Shown here: positions 44,318 to 54,314 of the stretch, piece after piece
Numbering within the stretch: position 1 is the stretch's first letter
Layout: each line of letters starts with the position of its first letter
Assembly (NCBI GenBank): GCA_964528055.1
Contig: CAZGQM010000011.1
Span: forward strand, 1-64,000
Length of the DNA stretch: 64,000 nt
Origin: Geoanaerobacter sp964528055
Lineage (GTDB): Bacteria; Desulfobacterota; Desulfuromonadia; Geobacterales; DSM-12255
Direction of reading: 5' to 3'
Made by a program: the position numbers and the translations under genes
The notes under the pieces: generated by a model
The model's database searches: none
Seen by the model: the letters and a program-made list of their open reading frames with translations, nothing else
What the model was told of the DNA's origin: nothing

Positions 44318-45256
44318 TCAAATCGTCACTGGTATTAAATCAGACATACAGTTCGATGATACACAACCTTTTGAGACCTTTTCGCCAATGAGATCAAGAA
44401 TCTCTTCCGTTCTTGAGATCCTCAAACGCATATCAGAACCCAAATTATGAGGGTGCCACCAAACATGAAATATTTCACCGGCCTTTAATGAATTCAATTC
44501 ACATGAAACTCGTTTTCGATGCAAATGCCAAGCTGGCCAGGGGAGGTTCGGCCTTAAAAAGAGGCTTGACCGCGTCGAATCGGCAGAAATTTTAGAAGCC
44601 CTTCGGACAAAAGGGTTTACAGCTTCCAACATACGCAGAGAACGCGCCAACCATTTATTGGTTGCTGTTTCATTACAGTTCTGATACCAAGATTTTTCGT
44701 TGCTGCGCCATATCTTTATGGATGTGGAAAGAATGTCTTCAATGAAGGCATTTTGATTTCTTGGGAACACCAGACTGACTGGGTTTGCCCCAAAACGTTC
44801 TGACCAAAGTGACGAAACCGCACAAAGATCGGCAAGTACATCCTCTCTAGTAATACCGGGTTCTCGCATATATATGTGCGAGAAAGTATGCGTCCCCAGT
44901 TCCTGCCCCGGAAATTTGCAAATCAAGCTCAATAAATCTGGTGCGAAATGTAGATGACCGTACGGGTCCAATTCAGCATACTTTGGATTTACAGCCAGCA
45001 ACGGATTGTCATATTTGGGTGGTTTCGGAGCCCTCTCGAAATATTCATCCCAATTGTGACACCCGAGAGCTCCTACGCAAGCCCATGTTGCCCTGATGTT
45101 TCTTTCTGTAAACATCTTCAGCAATTCGGGCACAATATAACGGACGTTTTCCAAGTTTTCACGATATGCATCGAAATTAAGACCTAATTTGTCGTGCATG
45201 CCCCATCGCATCTCGAAATCAAGGGAAATCACTACGGCCGGTAAACAACCAATCAC
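44318..45256 (-). CDS. Polysaccharide deacetylase-like (NodB fold) protein
   Basis: 312 residues. The NodB-type metal site is suggested by SLDFEMRWG near the start and GTHTFSH (His-x-x-x-His). A late VWWHPHN fits the fifth motif. The first motif has D-F-E instead of the usual D-D, so catalysis may differ. It may remove an acetyl group from an amino sugar of the glycan. Spaced 40 bases from the genes on either side. Confidence 0.8.
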   Translation of the reverse strand: MIGCLPAVVISLDFEMRWGMHDKLGLNFDAYRENLENVRYIVPELLKMFTERNIRATWACVGALGCHNWDEYFERAPKPPKYDNPLLAVNPKYAELDPYGHLHFAPDLLSLICKFPGQELGTHTFSHIYMREPGITREDVLADLCAVSSLWSERFGANPVSLVFPRNQNAFIEDILSTSIKIWRSNEKSWYQNCNETATNKWLARSLRMLEAVNPFVRRASKISADSTRSSLFLRPNLPWPAWHLHRKRVSCELNSLKAGEIFHVWWHPHNLGSDMRLRISRTEEILDLIGEKVSKGCVSSNCMSDLIPVTI

Positions 45257-45295
45257 AATAGATCTCCGAAGCTATCATTTGCTAATTAAATGGCT

Positions 45296-46960
45296 TTATT
45301 GATCCGCAAACACTACTCGAAGCACAGTCGCTTTAGCGTACTGGTTGTCCTGTTCAAAGACCGGATATATTCGGAATTTCCCAAATTGTTCGAGAGAGAT
45401 AAACGCATTTTTCACAGCAGCGTTGTAATCGCGCCTGAATCGCACTTCACGGTCAACCACAATGTATGTATCATATCTGCTTACTATAGCGGACAGATTT
45501 TCATCAGGAGCATAGTATTTCAAGCCGACAATAACTCTCCATTTGCCGTCATCTCCACCGGTATACAATAATCTTGTCCTCTCAGGATTCAACGAACTGA
45601 GAAAATCTCGCAACGCACTGTTAACAGAGGAAACGTCTTTAATCATGCCAGATACTTTATAATACTTGTCTCCCGAAACCTTCATTAGTCCATAGACACG
45701 AGTACCAAAAAACAGTGCTGCAACCATACATGCCACAATGAATAATCGGTATGAGGAAGCTTTAGATGATGCCTCACCAACAACTTCACGCTTTTGAATC
45801 GCGATACCGTTATAAAAGAAAAGCCAGATGAGGGGCTGATAAGGCCCCAAATACCTGTCAGTGCTTGTCATAATCGGAGCTATTATAGGAATAACACTCA
45901 GCAAGTAAATTATTTCCGGTAAATGAGTCTTTCGGGACCGCCAGATACCCATTAAAATAATACAAGTAATAATCAAACCCACAATCAACAGAATCACGTC
46001 CTGTACATTTGAGAACCAATGGAAGGTAACAAACGTGTTAGATCCCCTCGAATAGTAATAATTATAATTTGGTAGTATCTGCGATGGTAACGCCCTCGCC
46101 GCAAAATTCAATACCCAATCCAACGGCTTTGATATCTGCATTCGGTAGATACCAGCGTTTACGTAAAATAGAATCATTGTGTAATTCACCCAGACCATAG
46201 CCACACTAAAAATAGCTGCAATAAAGGCAACAATAATTGGCAATTTTGAATTTGATCTGGTTTTTATTGCGATATCCTCGTAAAAATGCGCAAGAAAATA
46301 CAGCACTAACAACAGGCCTGTGATTTTTAGCAGAAACGACACTGTAATAAGCAACAAAACAAGTGTCAGTTGCCACATCTTCTGCCTTGAAATGGGGGTG
46401 AGACTCCCTATCGAGCGCATTATTAAGATTGCACTGATAGTGGACAGGGCAAAAAAGCTGTCGACTAGTGGCAAAAATACGTTTTTTTGCCAAAAACCAC
46501 ATACCATGAGGAACAGAAAAGAAAAGGCTATAGCCCAACCAGAGCATTTCCGGGGCAAGACCTTTGAAAGATAATACGAAAACAAAATACCCAGCAATAC
46601 CACAATCACAATGTTTGAGAGTTGAATCAAGCGCAGGCGCCCATCAAAACTGTCAGCCAGCAGAAAAGCCGGTAAGCGCAGATAACTTGGCAGAGAAACG
46701 CAATCTATCATTGGCAAAGCATTTTCAGCATACCTGGCATTACCGTTGCCATATTGTATGAAGTTGGCAGCTCGATAGAAATAATGGAGAGGATCCCCAT
46801 ACATTCTTCCGTAGAAAAACCCGATATCAATGTATCGCAGCAATATCAGATAGAATGACATTATCACGAAAACCGCTGAACCAAGGATTACCTTAACCCT
46901 GATCAGGTACTCCGCAAAAGACTCCGAATCGTCCGAAACTGGAATCAGCATAAACTGCAA
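45296..46960 (-). CDS. Large multi-pass membrane protein, possible GT-C glycosyltransferase
   Basis: 554 residues with about ten hydrophobic helices between residues 25 and 420, then a soluble C-terminal domain of about 110 residues. The first loop after TM1 is acidic and aromatic (FFYGRMYGDPLHYFYRA), as in GT-C transferases, where a loop Asp/Glu is catalytic. I see no named family motif. Its place among glycan genes makes a lipid-linked sugar transferase the best guess. Confidence 0.6.
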   Translation of the reverse strand: MQFMLIPVSDDSESFAEYLIRVKVILGSAVFVIMSFYLILLRYIDIGFFYGRMYGDPLHYFYRAANFIQYGNGNARYAENALPMIDCVSLPSYLRLPAFLLADSFDGRLRLIQLSNIVIVVLLGILFSYYLSKVLPRKCSGWAIAFSFLFLMVCGFWQKNVFLPLVDSFFALSTISAILIMRSIGSLTPISRQKMWQLTLVLLLITVSFLLKITGLLLVLYFLAHFYEDIAIKTRSNSKLPIIVAFIAAIFSVAMVWVNYTMILFYVNAGIYRMQISKPLDWVLNFAARALPSQILPNYNYYYSRGSNTFVTFHWFSNVQDVILLIVGLIITCIILMGIWRSRKTHLPEIIYLLSVIPIIAPIMTSTDRYLGPYQPLIWLFFYNGIAIQKREVVGEASSKASSYRLFIVACMVAALFFGTRVYGLMKVSGDKYYKVSGMIKDVSSVNSALRDFLSSLNPERTRLLYTGGDDGKWRVIVGLKYYAPDENLSAIVSRYDTYIVVDREVRFRRDYNAAVKNAFISLEQFGKFRIYPVFEQDNQYAKATVLRVVFADQ

Positions 46961-47015
46961 CCCAACCGGTTGAACAATTTGTTTCTAGTACTATTGTTCA
47001 CACATATCCCATAAT

Positions 47016-48182
47016 TTAGATTGCCGAAGAAATTGGCAACTTGGCAAACTGCAAGTCGTTTAATATTTGTAGAATATTTGGCGCCGTAACGTCTAAACAG
47101 TATCGCTCATTCACCTTAACCCTCCCAGCCACCCCCATCTGAGAACGTAATTTTTTATCATTTACCAAACGAGACAATGCCAGTATCCATTCATCCTGGG
47201 TATGTGCAGTATATCCGTTCATACCATGCTCCACAATTTCCTTGTTGACACCAACAGGCGACGCCACGACAGGCAGTCCGCATGCCATGTACTGGATGAG
47301 TTTGTAACCACATTTACCCTGTTCGTATGGGCTGTCGGGCAGCGGCATAATACCGATATCAATGAGTTTAATATGCCTAACTTCAGATTCCTCTGACCAG
47401 TCTAACGTTCTTACAGTGATATCACCCAGATCGATATTTCCACCACCCACGATCACTAACTCGACTGGGTGATGATTGCAGATTTCCTTTAATGCGTCTT
47501 TAATCATCTCAAGATACCATACTGTTGATGGCGATCCGATCCATCCTATTTTGCAAATAGCTGTCTCAGAAGAGTTTTCATAATCAAGCGGATATTTTGA
47601 AAGATCAACTACCGTAGGAATAATCTCTACTCTCATCGCGCCGGACTCACGGGCATAATGTGCAAGATATTGATTGCCGGCAAACACAGCAGAGGCATTA
47701 TGCATAATGCTTTTGATCTTATCCCCTAAAATATATCTTACAGCAGCAGATGCATGACGATCGTACTTGTGAAAAATGGCATCGTCTATATCGATCACAT
47801 AAGGGATTCTGGCCCAACAGAGGATTGTTTCTGCAAATGCAGGCAACCAGGGAAACAACTCTTTTTCGATCCACAGAAAATCGTATTTTTTGCGCTGGAT
47901 TAATTGCATCAGACGATGCATATACGAAACGAGGATCGTAGACTTGGATTTATCTTTGATCGAAACAGGAACATCTGATTGACTTAGATAGGGACTACCG
48001 CTTCTTGATTGCTTCAACTGCTGTTGCCTGATAACGTATAATTCACGAACATAATCATCATCAAACAGAGGCGAGATGTCGACACTAACACCATGTTCCG
48101 CAAGATACGGGATATACTGATACGAACGTAGACGACTGCTCGCACCAAGGCGACCATATCTGGTAAGCATAAGGATTTTCAT
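47016..48182 (-). CDS. Glycosyltransferase family 4 (GT-B)
   Basis: 388 residues. N-terminal MKILMLTRYGRLGASSRLR followed by a C-terminal donor domain with KIGWIGSPST and GKCGYKLIQYMACGLPVVASPVG, the usual GT4 nucleotide-sugar site. The G-S-S-R-x-R start recalls a GT4 subgroup acting in surface polysaccharide assembly. Followed on the same strand by the multi-pass membrane gene after 55 bases. Confidence 0.87.
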   Translation of the reverse strand: MKILMLTRYGRLGASSRLRSYQYIPYLAEHGVSVDISPLFDDDYVRELYVIRQQQLKQSRSGSPYLSQSDVPVSIKDKSKSTILVSYMHRLMQLIQRKKYDFLWIEKELFPWLPAFAETILCWARIPYVIDIDDAIFHKYDRHASAAVRYILGDKIKSIMHNASAVFAGNQYLAHYARESGAMRVEIIPTVVDLSKYPLDYENSSETAICKIGWIGSPSTVWYLEMIKDALKEICNHHPVELVIVGGGNIDLGDITVRTLDWSEESEVRHIKLIDIGIMPLPDSPYEQGKCGYKLIQYMACGLPVVASPVGVNKEIVEHGMNGYTAHTQDEWILALSRLVNDKKLRSQMGVAGRVKVNERYCLDVTAPNILQILNDLQFAKLPISSAI

Positions 48183-48212
48183 GATTTAATAATCACAATG
48201 TTTGAATTGAAT

Positions 48213-49199
48213 TCAAACATGTTCAAGGTGTTTTGCTCCCGTATACCGGTTGATTATTTCACTATCCTCCAGTTTCTCAAGTCGTTTGCTGCCAAGAAAA
48301 AACGTACAAGACGCTCCATCTAGCGCCTGAGGAGACTTTTCCAGCATGTAGTCGAAGTACTTGATCCAAAATAACATCAGACGCACTATTGACTTAACAA
48401 TCATTCGTACTGTTACGTTCCTAAAAAACGCTAACACGAAGTTCTCTATGGACCATACTAATGCTGTTGCAGGACCAGCAACCATGCCACTTTCAATCTC
48501 CTGAAAATGATTAAATAACCGCCGGTGCCCAGAATGTGAGTACCGTGTAAAATCATAGGCTCCTTCAATAACCTGTTGCATAAAAGCCATTTCTGAATAA
48601 AGCATCCCTGACGGCTTCAATAAACGGCAAATCTCCGACGCAGCCCGTTCTGGATAGAGAACATGCTGTAACACAGCTGTAGTTATGACACCATCAAAAC
48701 AAGCATCTACGAACGGAAGATCATGTGCGTCACAAAAACAATCAACTAAAGAAGTCTTGTCAATATCACAATAAATCAACTTAATAGAAGGATAACCATT
48801 AAACCGCTCATCGAGCCATTTACGCTGTGTTCCGCATCCTACTACCAGAACATAAGATTCACTTTGAGTTTCAAGATGTTTAGCAAACAGATCTAAACAA
48901 CGGCGACTTGATAGATTAACGGATATACGTGGGAAAATACGTCCAATGGCATCGACCATCTTCCCTCGCCGAACAGTAGAAAAGCCCGATTTTTGCCCTT
49001 TGAAAGCCAATTTTGAGAAAACATGATTATCTGAGCGTAAGAGAACAGGAATTTCTGTAACTACATCGTATCGAGACAAACAGTTGGGACAGATTGCCAA
49101 ATCGTCTTCTCGATAAATTCCAGGGTTGTAACAATCAGGACAACGCAAATGACCCCATAGCCAAGCAGTAACAGTGCCTTGGCGTCTAAATGACATCAT
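48213..49199 (-). CDS. SAM methyltransferase with N-terminal zinc ribbon
   Basis: 328 residues. An N-terminal CPDC...CPNC zinc ribbon (about residues 20-40, Trm112-like) precedes a class I methyltransferase domain with VLVVGCGTQRKW, YCDIDKTS and the block FDGVITTAVLQHV. The C-terminal 60 residues include a hydrophobic stretch. Substrate unknown. The start overlaps the preceding methyltransferase stop by four bases (ATGA). Confidence 0.82.
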   Translation of the reverse strand: MMSFRRQGTVTAWLWGHLRCPDCYNPGIYREDDLAICPNCLSRYDVVTEIPVLLRSDNHVFSKLAFKGQKSGFSTVRRGKMVDAIGRIFPRISVNLSSRRCLDLFAKHLETQSESYVLVVGCGTQRKWLDERFNGYPSIKLIYCDIDKTSLVDCFCDAHDLPFVDACFDGVITTAVLQHVLYPERAASEICRLLKPSGMLYSEMAFMQQVIEGAYDFTRYSHSGHRRLFNHFQEIESGMVAGPATALVWSIENFVLAFFRNVTVRMIVKSIVRLMLFWIKYFDYMLEKSPQALDGASCTFFLGSKRLEKLEDSEIINRYTGAKHLEHV

Positions 49200-50089
49200 A
49201 AGTCCTCTGAATTAGTATAAGATTCTTTTTTCTCAAGAAATAATGTAACTATTGAAACATATTTATAAAAGTGTACGGAAAGAAAGTCTAAGGCATAGGA
49301 CCTGTTTAACTTATATGCAGGATTGTGATTTATATTCAGCAGCGATCGCAATTTGTTTGCATATAATTCACCAGTATATCTAAATGAACCTCTCAAGCCG
49401 TTGCGTTTAGCTAGTAATAATATGTTTTTATAACTTATATAATTAGTATAGAAAGCAATGTAGTCAGCGTGTCTCTCAGCATATTTTGATAGTGATATAT
49501 TGCTTGATTTTTTATGTATTCTATATTTTCCAAGCATCATAGCGCTAAATAACTTAATGTATGTAATTAACAAATCGGTATTAAGTATTTTATGTACTAA
49601 TGGTAAGTTCAAATGACGCTCGAATATATGCTCTTTTAAATGAAATAAGTGAATAGAAATACCATTATTTTTTAATACTCTATTAACTTCAGAAGTGAAT
49701 TTATCGTGGTCTTTTATATGTTCAATTACTTGATTTGATATAACTACATCGAAATATCTATCAGGATATGGCCATGAACTATTAACAGAAATGCAAGTTA
49801 TTCTATCTTTCCATGGTATGCATGGATATTTAGCATATAAATATTCCAATGTTTTTTTCATGTAATCTGCACTTTGAACTCCATGGTCAAATACATCGAA
49901 ACCATAGAGTTCATAAGTGAGGTCACTAGTAAGCAAAGGAAGATTTTGAAAAATATCTCCTATGAGATGCCCGTCACCACATCCTACATCAAGTATCTTT
50001 ATTACAGTGTTAATTGGTTTTATATTCAGCTCAGTATTCAATATACACAATATATGTTCATGAGTGATGCTTTTAACTTTAGTTATCAT
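49196..50089 (-). CDS. SAM-dependent methyltransferase (class I)
   Basis: 297 residues. SAM motif ILDVGCGDGHLIG and post-motif DVVISNQVIEHIKDHD. The C-terminal half (from about 170) is not recognisable and is rich in Tyr and Lys. Coding DNA is notably AT-rich (a sampled 60-base line at 49,441 holds 19 G or C), unlike the core genes, supporting acquisition from elsewhere. Start overlaps the previous stop by one base (TAATG). Confidence 0.82.
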   Translation of the reverse strand: MITKVKSITHEHILCILNTELNIKPINTVIKILDVGCGDGHLIGDIFQNLPLLTSDLTYELYGFDVFDHGVQSADYMKKTLEYLYAKYPCIPWKDRITCISVNSSWPYPDRYFDVVISNQVIEHIKDHDKFTSEVNRVLKNNGISIHLFHLKEHIFERHLNLPLVHKILNTDLLITYIKLFSAMMLGKYRIHKKSSNISLSKYAERHADYIAFYTNYISYKNILLLAKRNGLRGSFRYTGELYANKLRSLLNINHNPAYKLNRSYALDFLSVHFYKYVSIVTLFLEKKESYTNSEDL

Positions 50090-51036
50090 TATTTTCTTTC
50101 TTGCATGAAGATCTTAGGGATTGATTTCCAAAGCAAAATATATCCTGAAATTGTTTCATTTATTTGTGCTAACGATCCTTTTGCAAGCGAGTAAGCAACT
50201 CTAATACACGGTTCAATGAGAACTGTGCCTGTCATCAGTAAAGTGGCGCTGACAAAATTAAAATGTTTATAGCCATAGAGTATCCTGCTATAAAGTGAAT
50301 AATATAGCCTAGTTGATTTAACCTGTTCAGAAATCCCGCCACCTTTGTGATATGCGTTAGTTTCAGCCAAATAAAAACACAGCCAGCCAGCTTTATATGT
50401 CCGCAATGAGAAATCCAGATCCTCAAGATAAACAAAAAACCTCTCATCAAAACCGCAAAGTTCTTCAAATAAAGTACGTCTTACAAGATAAAAAGCCCCG
50501 ATTACGTGATCAACATATTTATTTTCACAGTGATCCCATTCTGTCATTATATGGGAAGGGAATAATCGCGCTGAAATACGGTCGAATCCCAGCATCTTTG
50601 ATAAAAACATAAGAGGTTTTGGAAAACGAGCGCAAGTTGGACTTGGTTTACCATTATCCCCAGTAAGCTGAATACCTAAGACTCCTATCAATGAATTTTC
50701 TGGTTTCCCCAAGAAAGTCAGCGATGTTGATAATGAGGTATCAAATAATATTGTGTCCGGATTAAGAAACAGGAGATAATCAGATTTGCTGTCTTTAGCC
50801 CCCTGATTGCATGCAACAGCAAAACCTTCATTTCTTGAATTTCGAATGATGTATATTGGAAGGATTAACCCAAATGAAGCGATCTCATCCAGTGAATTGT
50901 CAGAGGAAGCATTATCAACGATAACTAGCCGGTTAAGCCTGAACCCACATTGGCTTGCTGTTCGTATGGATTCTAAGCAATTCTTAAGCTGCTCTCCTGC
51001 GTTCCAGTTAACAATTACAATATCTAGTTCAACCAT
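50089..51036 (-). CDS. Glycosyltransferase family 2 (rhamnosyltransferase-like)
   Basis: 315 residues. DIVIVNWNAGEQLKNCLESI, DNASSDNS and FLNPDTILF form the GT-A site; the block DERFFVYLEDLDFSLR is typical of WbbL/rhamnosyl-type GT2 enzymes. ATG 51036 is favoured because AAGGTG lies 7 bases upstream; it overlaps the end of the polymerase gene by 8 bases. Confidence 0.88.
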   Translation of the reverse strand: MVELDIVIVNWNAGEQLKNCLESIRTASQCGFRLNRLVIVDNASSDNSLDEIASFGLILPIYIIRNSRNEGFAVACNQGAKDSKSDYLLFLNPDTILFDTSLSTSLTFLGKPENSLIGVLGIQLTGDNGKPSPTCARFPKPLMFLSKMLGFDRISARLFPSHIMTEWDHCENKYVDHVIGAFYLVRRTLFEELCGFDERFFVYLEDLDFSLRTYKAGWLCFYLAETNAYHKGGGISEQVKSTRLYYSLYSRILYGYKHFNFVSATLLMTGTVLIEPCIRVAYSLAKGSLAQINETISGYILLWKSIPKIFMQERK

Positions 51037-52285
51037 AGGCATGCACCTTTTTATCAACCTTTAACGCCCTAAGAACTAACATACTTAACCCAATTAATAG
51101 ACAAAATAGAACACGTGGGACACTAGAATCCAAAAATGGTTGAGACAGCGCGCTTATTAGTATTGTTATTAATGCGGAACTTACTGCTAATGACATTATT
51201 CTTACGTGTTCATTTGCTGCTCGCCAGCGCCAGCATACAATAAAGGTATAAAATAATATAATAATAGAAACTATGCCAAGTGGTATACCGTAGAATAAGA
51301 TGAATTGTAGATAAGTATTATGCGCCGCTATTACATCATCACTTATTGATTCTCCTGGATTAAATACTCCGACGCCATATCCGATTATTGGTGATTTGCT
51401 GATATTTCCAACTATATATTTATATATCTCAAGCCTTGAATCTATACTATCAGTATTAGTTCTATCTTTTAGTATAATTTGTTTGAGATTAAATTCGTTA
51501 TTATCTATTTCAAATTTATATGTAAACACAACACAACTTAATGTTATAATAACTATAGTGATAGTAGCTGATAATTTTATAAACTCCCGAATATTTAGTT
51601 TCAACGATAATGCAAAAAATATTAAAGCAACAAAATATCCAATAAGCACTCCTCTTGTTAAGGAAAGAATCACCGCTAATGTGAGCACAAATGATAGTAG
51701 TGCATACAATTTACTCTTATGTATTATACTGTAGGCCAATATTACAAACATGCAAAACGCAATAATCGGGCTGAAATCTGGAGCTCTGCCAATAAATGGA
51801 TTTCCAAAGCGCCCATAAGCACTCGCAATTAAGTGAAGATTTCCCCCTTCTCGCAATTCATGATATTGGAAGCCAGGAATGCCGAGATAGAAACCAAAGG
51901 ATCCCAAAAGACAGCACACAGAAAAGACTAACCATAATCTACGCAGAAATTGCTCTGAAAATGGTTTCCCCAAATTAACTATTACCAAATACGAGATTAA
52001 ACCAACTGTAAGCTTAAAAAGATACTTCATCGAAGCATCAAAATTGGCTGTCCACAATATTGATATTTCTCCTATTAATATTGGGACCAATAAACACAAA
52101 AACATTCGAGTATTACCGACATAAAAACACATTTTAGAAATTGTTTTTATAAGTGTAAGAATAACACCAAACAATAACACGAGATCAAGTATTGATAGTG
52201 TTGAAAAATAGCCAATATTCTGACTAAAACGATACGGCATCGCAGCCGCCACCACCAAAAATAGTACATACATTCTATTTATCAT
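51029..52285 (-). CDS. wzy: O-antigen polymerase/ligase family protein (Wzy-like)
   Basis: 418 residues with about ten to twelve hydrophobic helices and a loop with IIGYGVGVFNPGES followed by AAHNTYLQFILFYG, the Wzy_C/WaaL signature region. In a locus with a Wzx flippase it is most simply the polymerase that joins repeat units in the periplasm. Ligase function cannot be excluded from sequence. The DNA is AT-rich. Seven bases separate it from the upstream glycosyltransferase. Confidence 0.8.
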   Translation of the reverse strand: MINRMYVLFLVVAAAMPYRFSQNIGYFSTLSILDLVLLFGVILTLIKTISKMCFYVGNTRMFLCLLVPILIGEISILWTANFDASMKYLFKLTVGLISYLVIVNLGKPFSEQFLRRLWLVFSVCCLLGSFGFYLGIPGFQYHELREGGNLHLIASAYGRFGNPFIGRAPDFSPIIAFCMFVILAYSIIHKSKLYALLSFVLTLAVILSLTRGVLIGYFVALIFFALSLKLNIREFIKLSATITIVIITLSCVVFTYKFEIDNNEFNLKQIILKDRTNTDSIDSRLEIYKYIVGNISKSPIIGYGVGVFNPGESISDDVIAAHNTYLQFILFYGIPLGIVSIIILFYTFIVCWRWRAANEHVRIMSLAVSSALITILISALSQPFLDSSVPRVLFCLLIGLSMLVLRALKVDKKVHAYG

Positions 52286-52292
52286 CTAATTT

Positions 52293-53273
52293 TCATCTAC
52301 TTACCAGCCTTGCGCTCACTAAATCTTTTGCGATGCTGCTAAAGCCGCTTGAGTATTGGTGATAGTTATGTTTAATAAATTCCATTAAAATTATTATAAA
52401 ACGCTTTGGAACACCATAATTAATCGAAGCGCGTGCATTCAAATGTCTAACTTTTTCAGACAATTTCTTAATTTTTGCCTGCTCTATCACTAAGTGGTCG
52501 CTCGATAACTTATCAATAACTTCTTGGTATTGCTTGGCTAGCGCGCTGAAATAATCACCATCCTTATCTGAGGAAGCTGCCATTCTGCCGGTTAACCCCT
52601 TTCGCACTGCTCCGATCTGCTGTTCAGCGTGTTGGCGATATTGGATTAATGCATCAGGAATAATTGCAATCGATGTAACCACGCTGGCAATAAGAGCAAT
52701 CCAGCCATCGTGAACCCAGTTCGGTGATATGGGCATAATCATATCCCTCAATCTTGATCTGAAAGCCATTGTCGCACCGGTCACATAATTGTTATTTATA
52801 AGAACATTGAAAGCCTGCCCGCCTCGAACCATTTTTTGCCTGTTATTGTCAAAGTCAAATGAATCCCAGAGAGTATATCCAAAAGGCTTCAAATCTTCTT
52901 CTACTACATCAGCATCAGAAAATATGAGCCCTACAGATGAGTTTTCGGTAAATATTTTTTCAATAACAGTCAATTTGTGCGAATACCAGATATCATCCTG
53001 ATCAGCAAGCACGATTATATCACCTGAACACAACCCAATAGCCTTTTCAAAGTTTATAGTTGAGCCGAGAGTATTATCATTAACAACAAGGCGAACGGGG
53101 AAAGACGCTCTAGCGGCAAAGTTGTTGACAATAGATACCGTGTTGTCGGTTGATCTGTCATCGCAGATGATCAATTCATCAGGTAAACGATACTGATGAG
53201 CAATGCTATCGAGTTGCTCTTTGATATGCTTAGCCCCATTATATGTACACATTGCAACTGAAATATTTAACAT
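52293..53273 (-). CDS. Glycosyltransferase family 2
   Basis: 326 residues. ISVAMCTYNGAKHIKEQLDSI, CDDRSTDNTVSI and VLADQDDIWY are the nucleotide and metal sites, as in the rhamnosyltransferase-like GT2 subgroup. The C-terminal 80 residues are basic. It ends 7 bases before the polymerase gene and begins 3 bases after the methyltransferase stop, within a tight operon. Confidence 0.88.
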   Translation of the reverse strand: MLNISVAMCTYNGAKHIKEQLDSIAHQYRLPDELIICDDRSTDNTVSIVNNFAARASFPVRLVVNDNTLGSTINFEKAIGLCSGDIIVLADQDDIWYSHKLTVIEKIFTENSSVGLIFSDADVVEEDLKPFGYTLWDSFDFDNNRQKMVRGGQAFNVLINNNYVTGATMAFRSRLRDMIMPISPNWVHDGWIALIASVVTSIAIIPDALIQYRQHAEQQIGAVRKGLTGRMAASSDKDGDYFSALAKQYQEVIDKLSSDHLVIEQAKIKKLSEKVRHLNARASINYGVPKRFIIILMEFIKHNYHQYSSGFSSIAKDLVSARLVSR

Positions 53274-53276
53274 TGA

Positions 53277-54314
53277 TTATTTTGTCGCTATCATGACGAT
53301 TTCTTCGCCTTTAGCTGGAGTTATTTTCAACAATAACCACTCCACAATCTGCATTCCTCTAGCCCATATCTTTAATAATAAACCGGCAGGACTCCCCATA
53401 ACATATGTAGCATTTTTCCGAATAGATCGCGATGCTATAAACAGGTTATTTGCATCTCGAAGTGTGGTCGAATTGTATTTGATTTTAAGGCTGGTTTTTG
53501 TTACCAAGGATTCTAATGCGAAAGGACTAAAGATATGCAAATGCCGAGGAGGGTCCAAGTGGAGCCAGGATGATTTGTAAATCTTATGCCCGAAAGATAA
53601 AGCATTAGGGGTCACTATAGAAATCATTCCATTTGGCTTCAGTATTCTGTGACATTCCTGCAGAAGGCAAAACGGGTCGTGAACGTGCTCAATAACATGA
53701 CTCATTGTAATAGCATCAAAATGATCATCAGGATATTTTTGAGAGGATAGATCTCCGTCATTTACATTCAACCCTTTACTGCGCGCAATCTCCACTGCCT
53801 TTGTATCGACCTCAACCCCCTCTACTTTCCAACCCAATCCTTGCATTATTTGTAACATACTGCCACTTCCGCAACCAATTTCTAAAAGTAGGCCATCATT
53901 CTTTTGAGGCATGTACATGATGCTGAAATCAAGGTCTGCACGCCTACAAGGATGCATATACATAAGCTGCCCCAAAATGCGATGAAAAAAGGAAAAGTTT
54001 GGTATGTTTTGATCATAACCAAAACGCGACGCTAGATAACATTGCTTAATATAGCGATATGCCCTTCCAAGTAGGGAACTGGAAACCTCATTCGCTTCAG
54101 TATGGGTATAGTACGTCTGATATGCTTTACCTATGTCAGACTCTATCGGCATTGGGTCGAGCCAGATAGATCCACATTGCGCCTTGGTGCATTTTTTTAA
54201 ATTCCATTTTCCAGGTGTCCCAAAAAGCTTGTCTTTCTGATTTATGTAAAGCAATTTACCGATTTCGTTACAAACGATACATGCTGGTTTCTCTTTCGTC
54301 TTGATACAGTTCAT
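53277..54314 (-). CDS. SAM methyltransferase with N-terminal Cys motif
   Basis: 345 residues. An N-terminal segment with paired Cys (CIVC, KKCTKAQCG) precedes a class I methyltransferase: LLEIGCGSGSMLQ, VEVDTKAVE and the block FDAITMSHVIEHVHDP. C-terminal segments are amphipathic or hydrophobic, as in many methyltransferases of glycan loci. Start overlaps the previous stop as ATGA. Target unknown. Confidence 0.85.
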   Translation of the reverse strand: MNCIKTKEKPACIVCNEIGKLLYINQKDKLFGTPGKWNLKKCTKAQCGSIWLDPMPIESDIGKAYQTYYTHTEANEVSSSLLGRAYRYIKQCYLASRFGYDQNIPNFSFFHRILGQLMYMHPCRRADLDFSIMYMPQKNDGLLLEIGCGSGSMLQIMQGLGWKVEGVEVDTKAVEIARSKGLNVNDGDLSSQKYPDDHFDAITMSHVIEHVHDPFCLLQECHRILKPNGMISIVTPNALSFGHKIYKSSWLHLDPPRHLHIFSPFALESLVTKTSLKIKYNSTTLRDANNLFIASRSIRKNATYVMGSPAGLLLKIWARGMQIVEWLLLKITPAKGEEIVMIATK

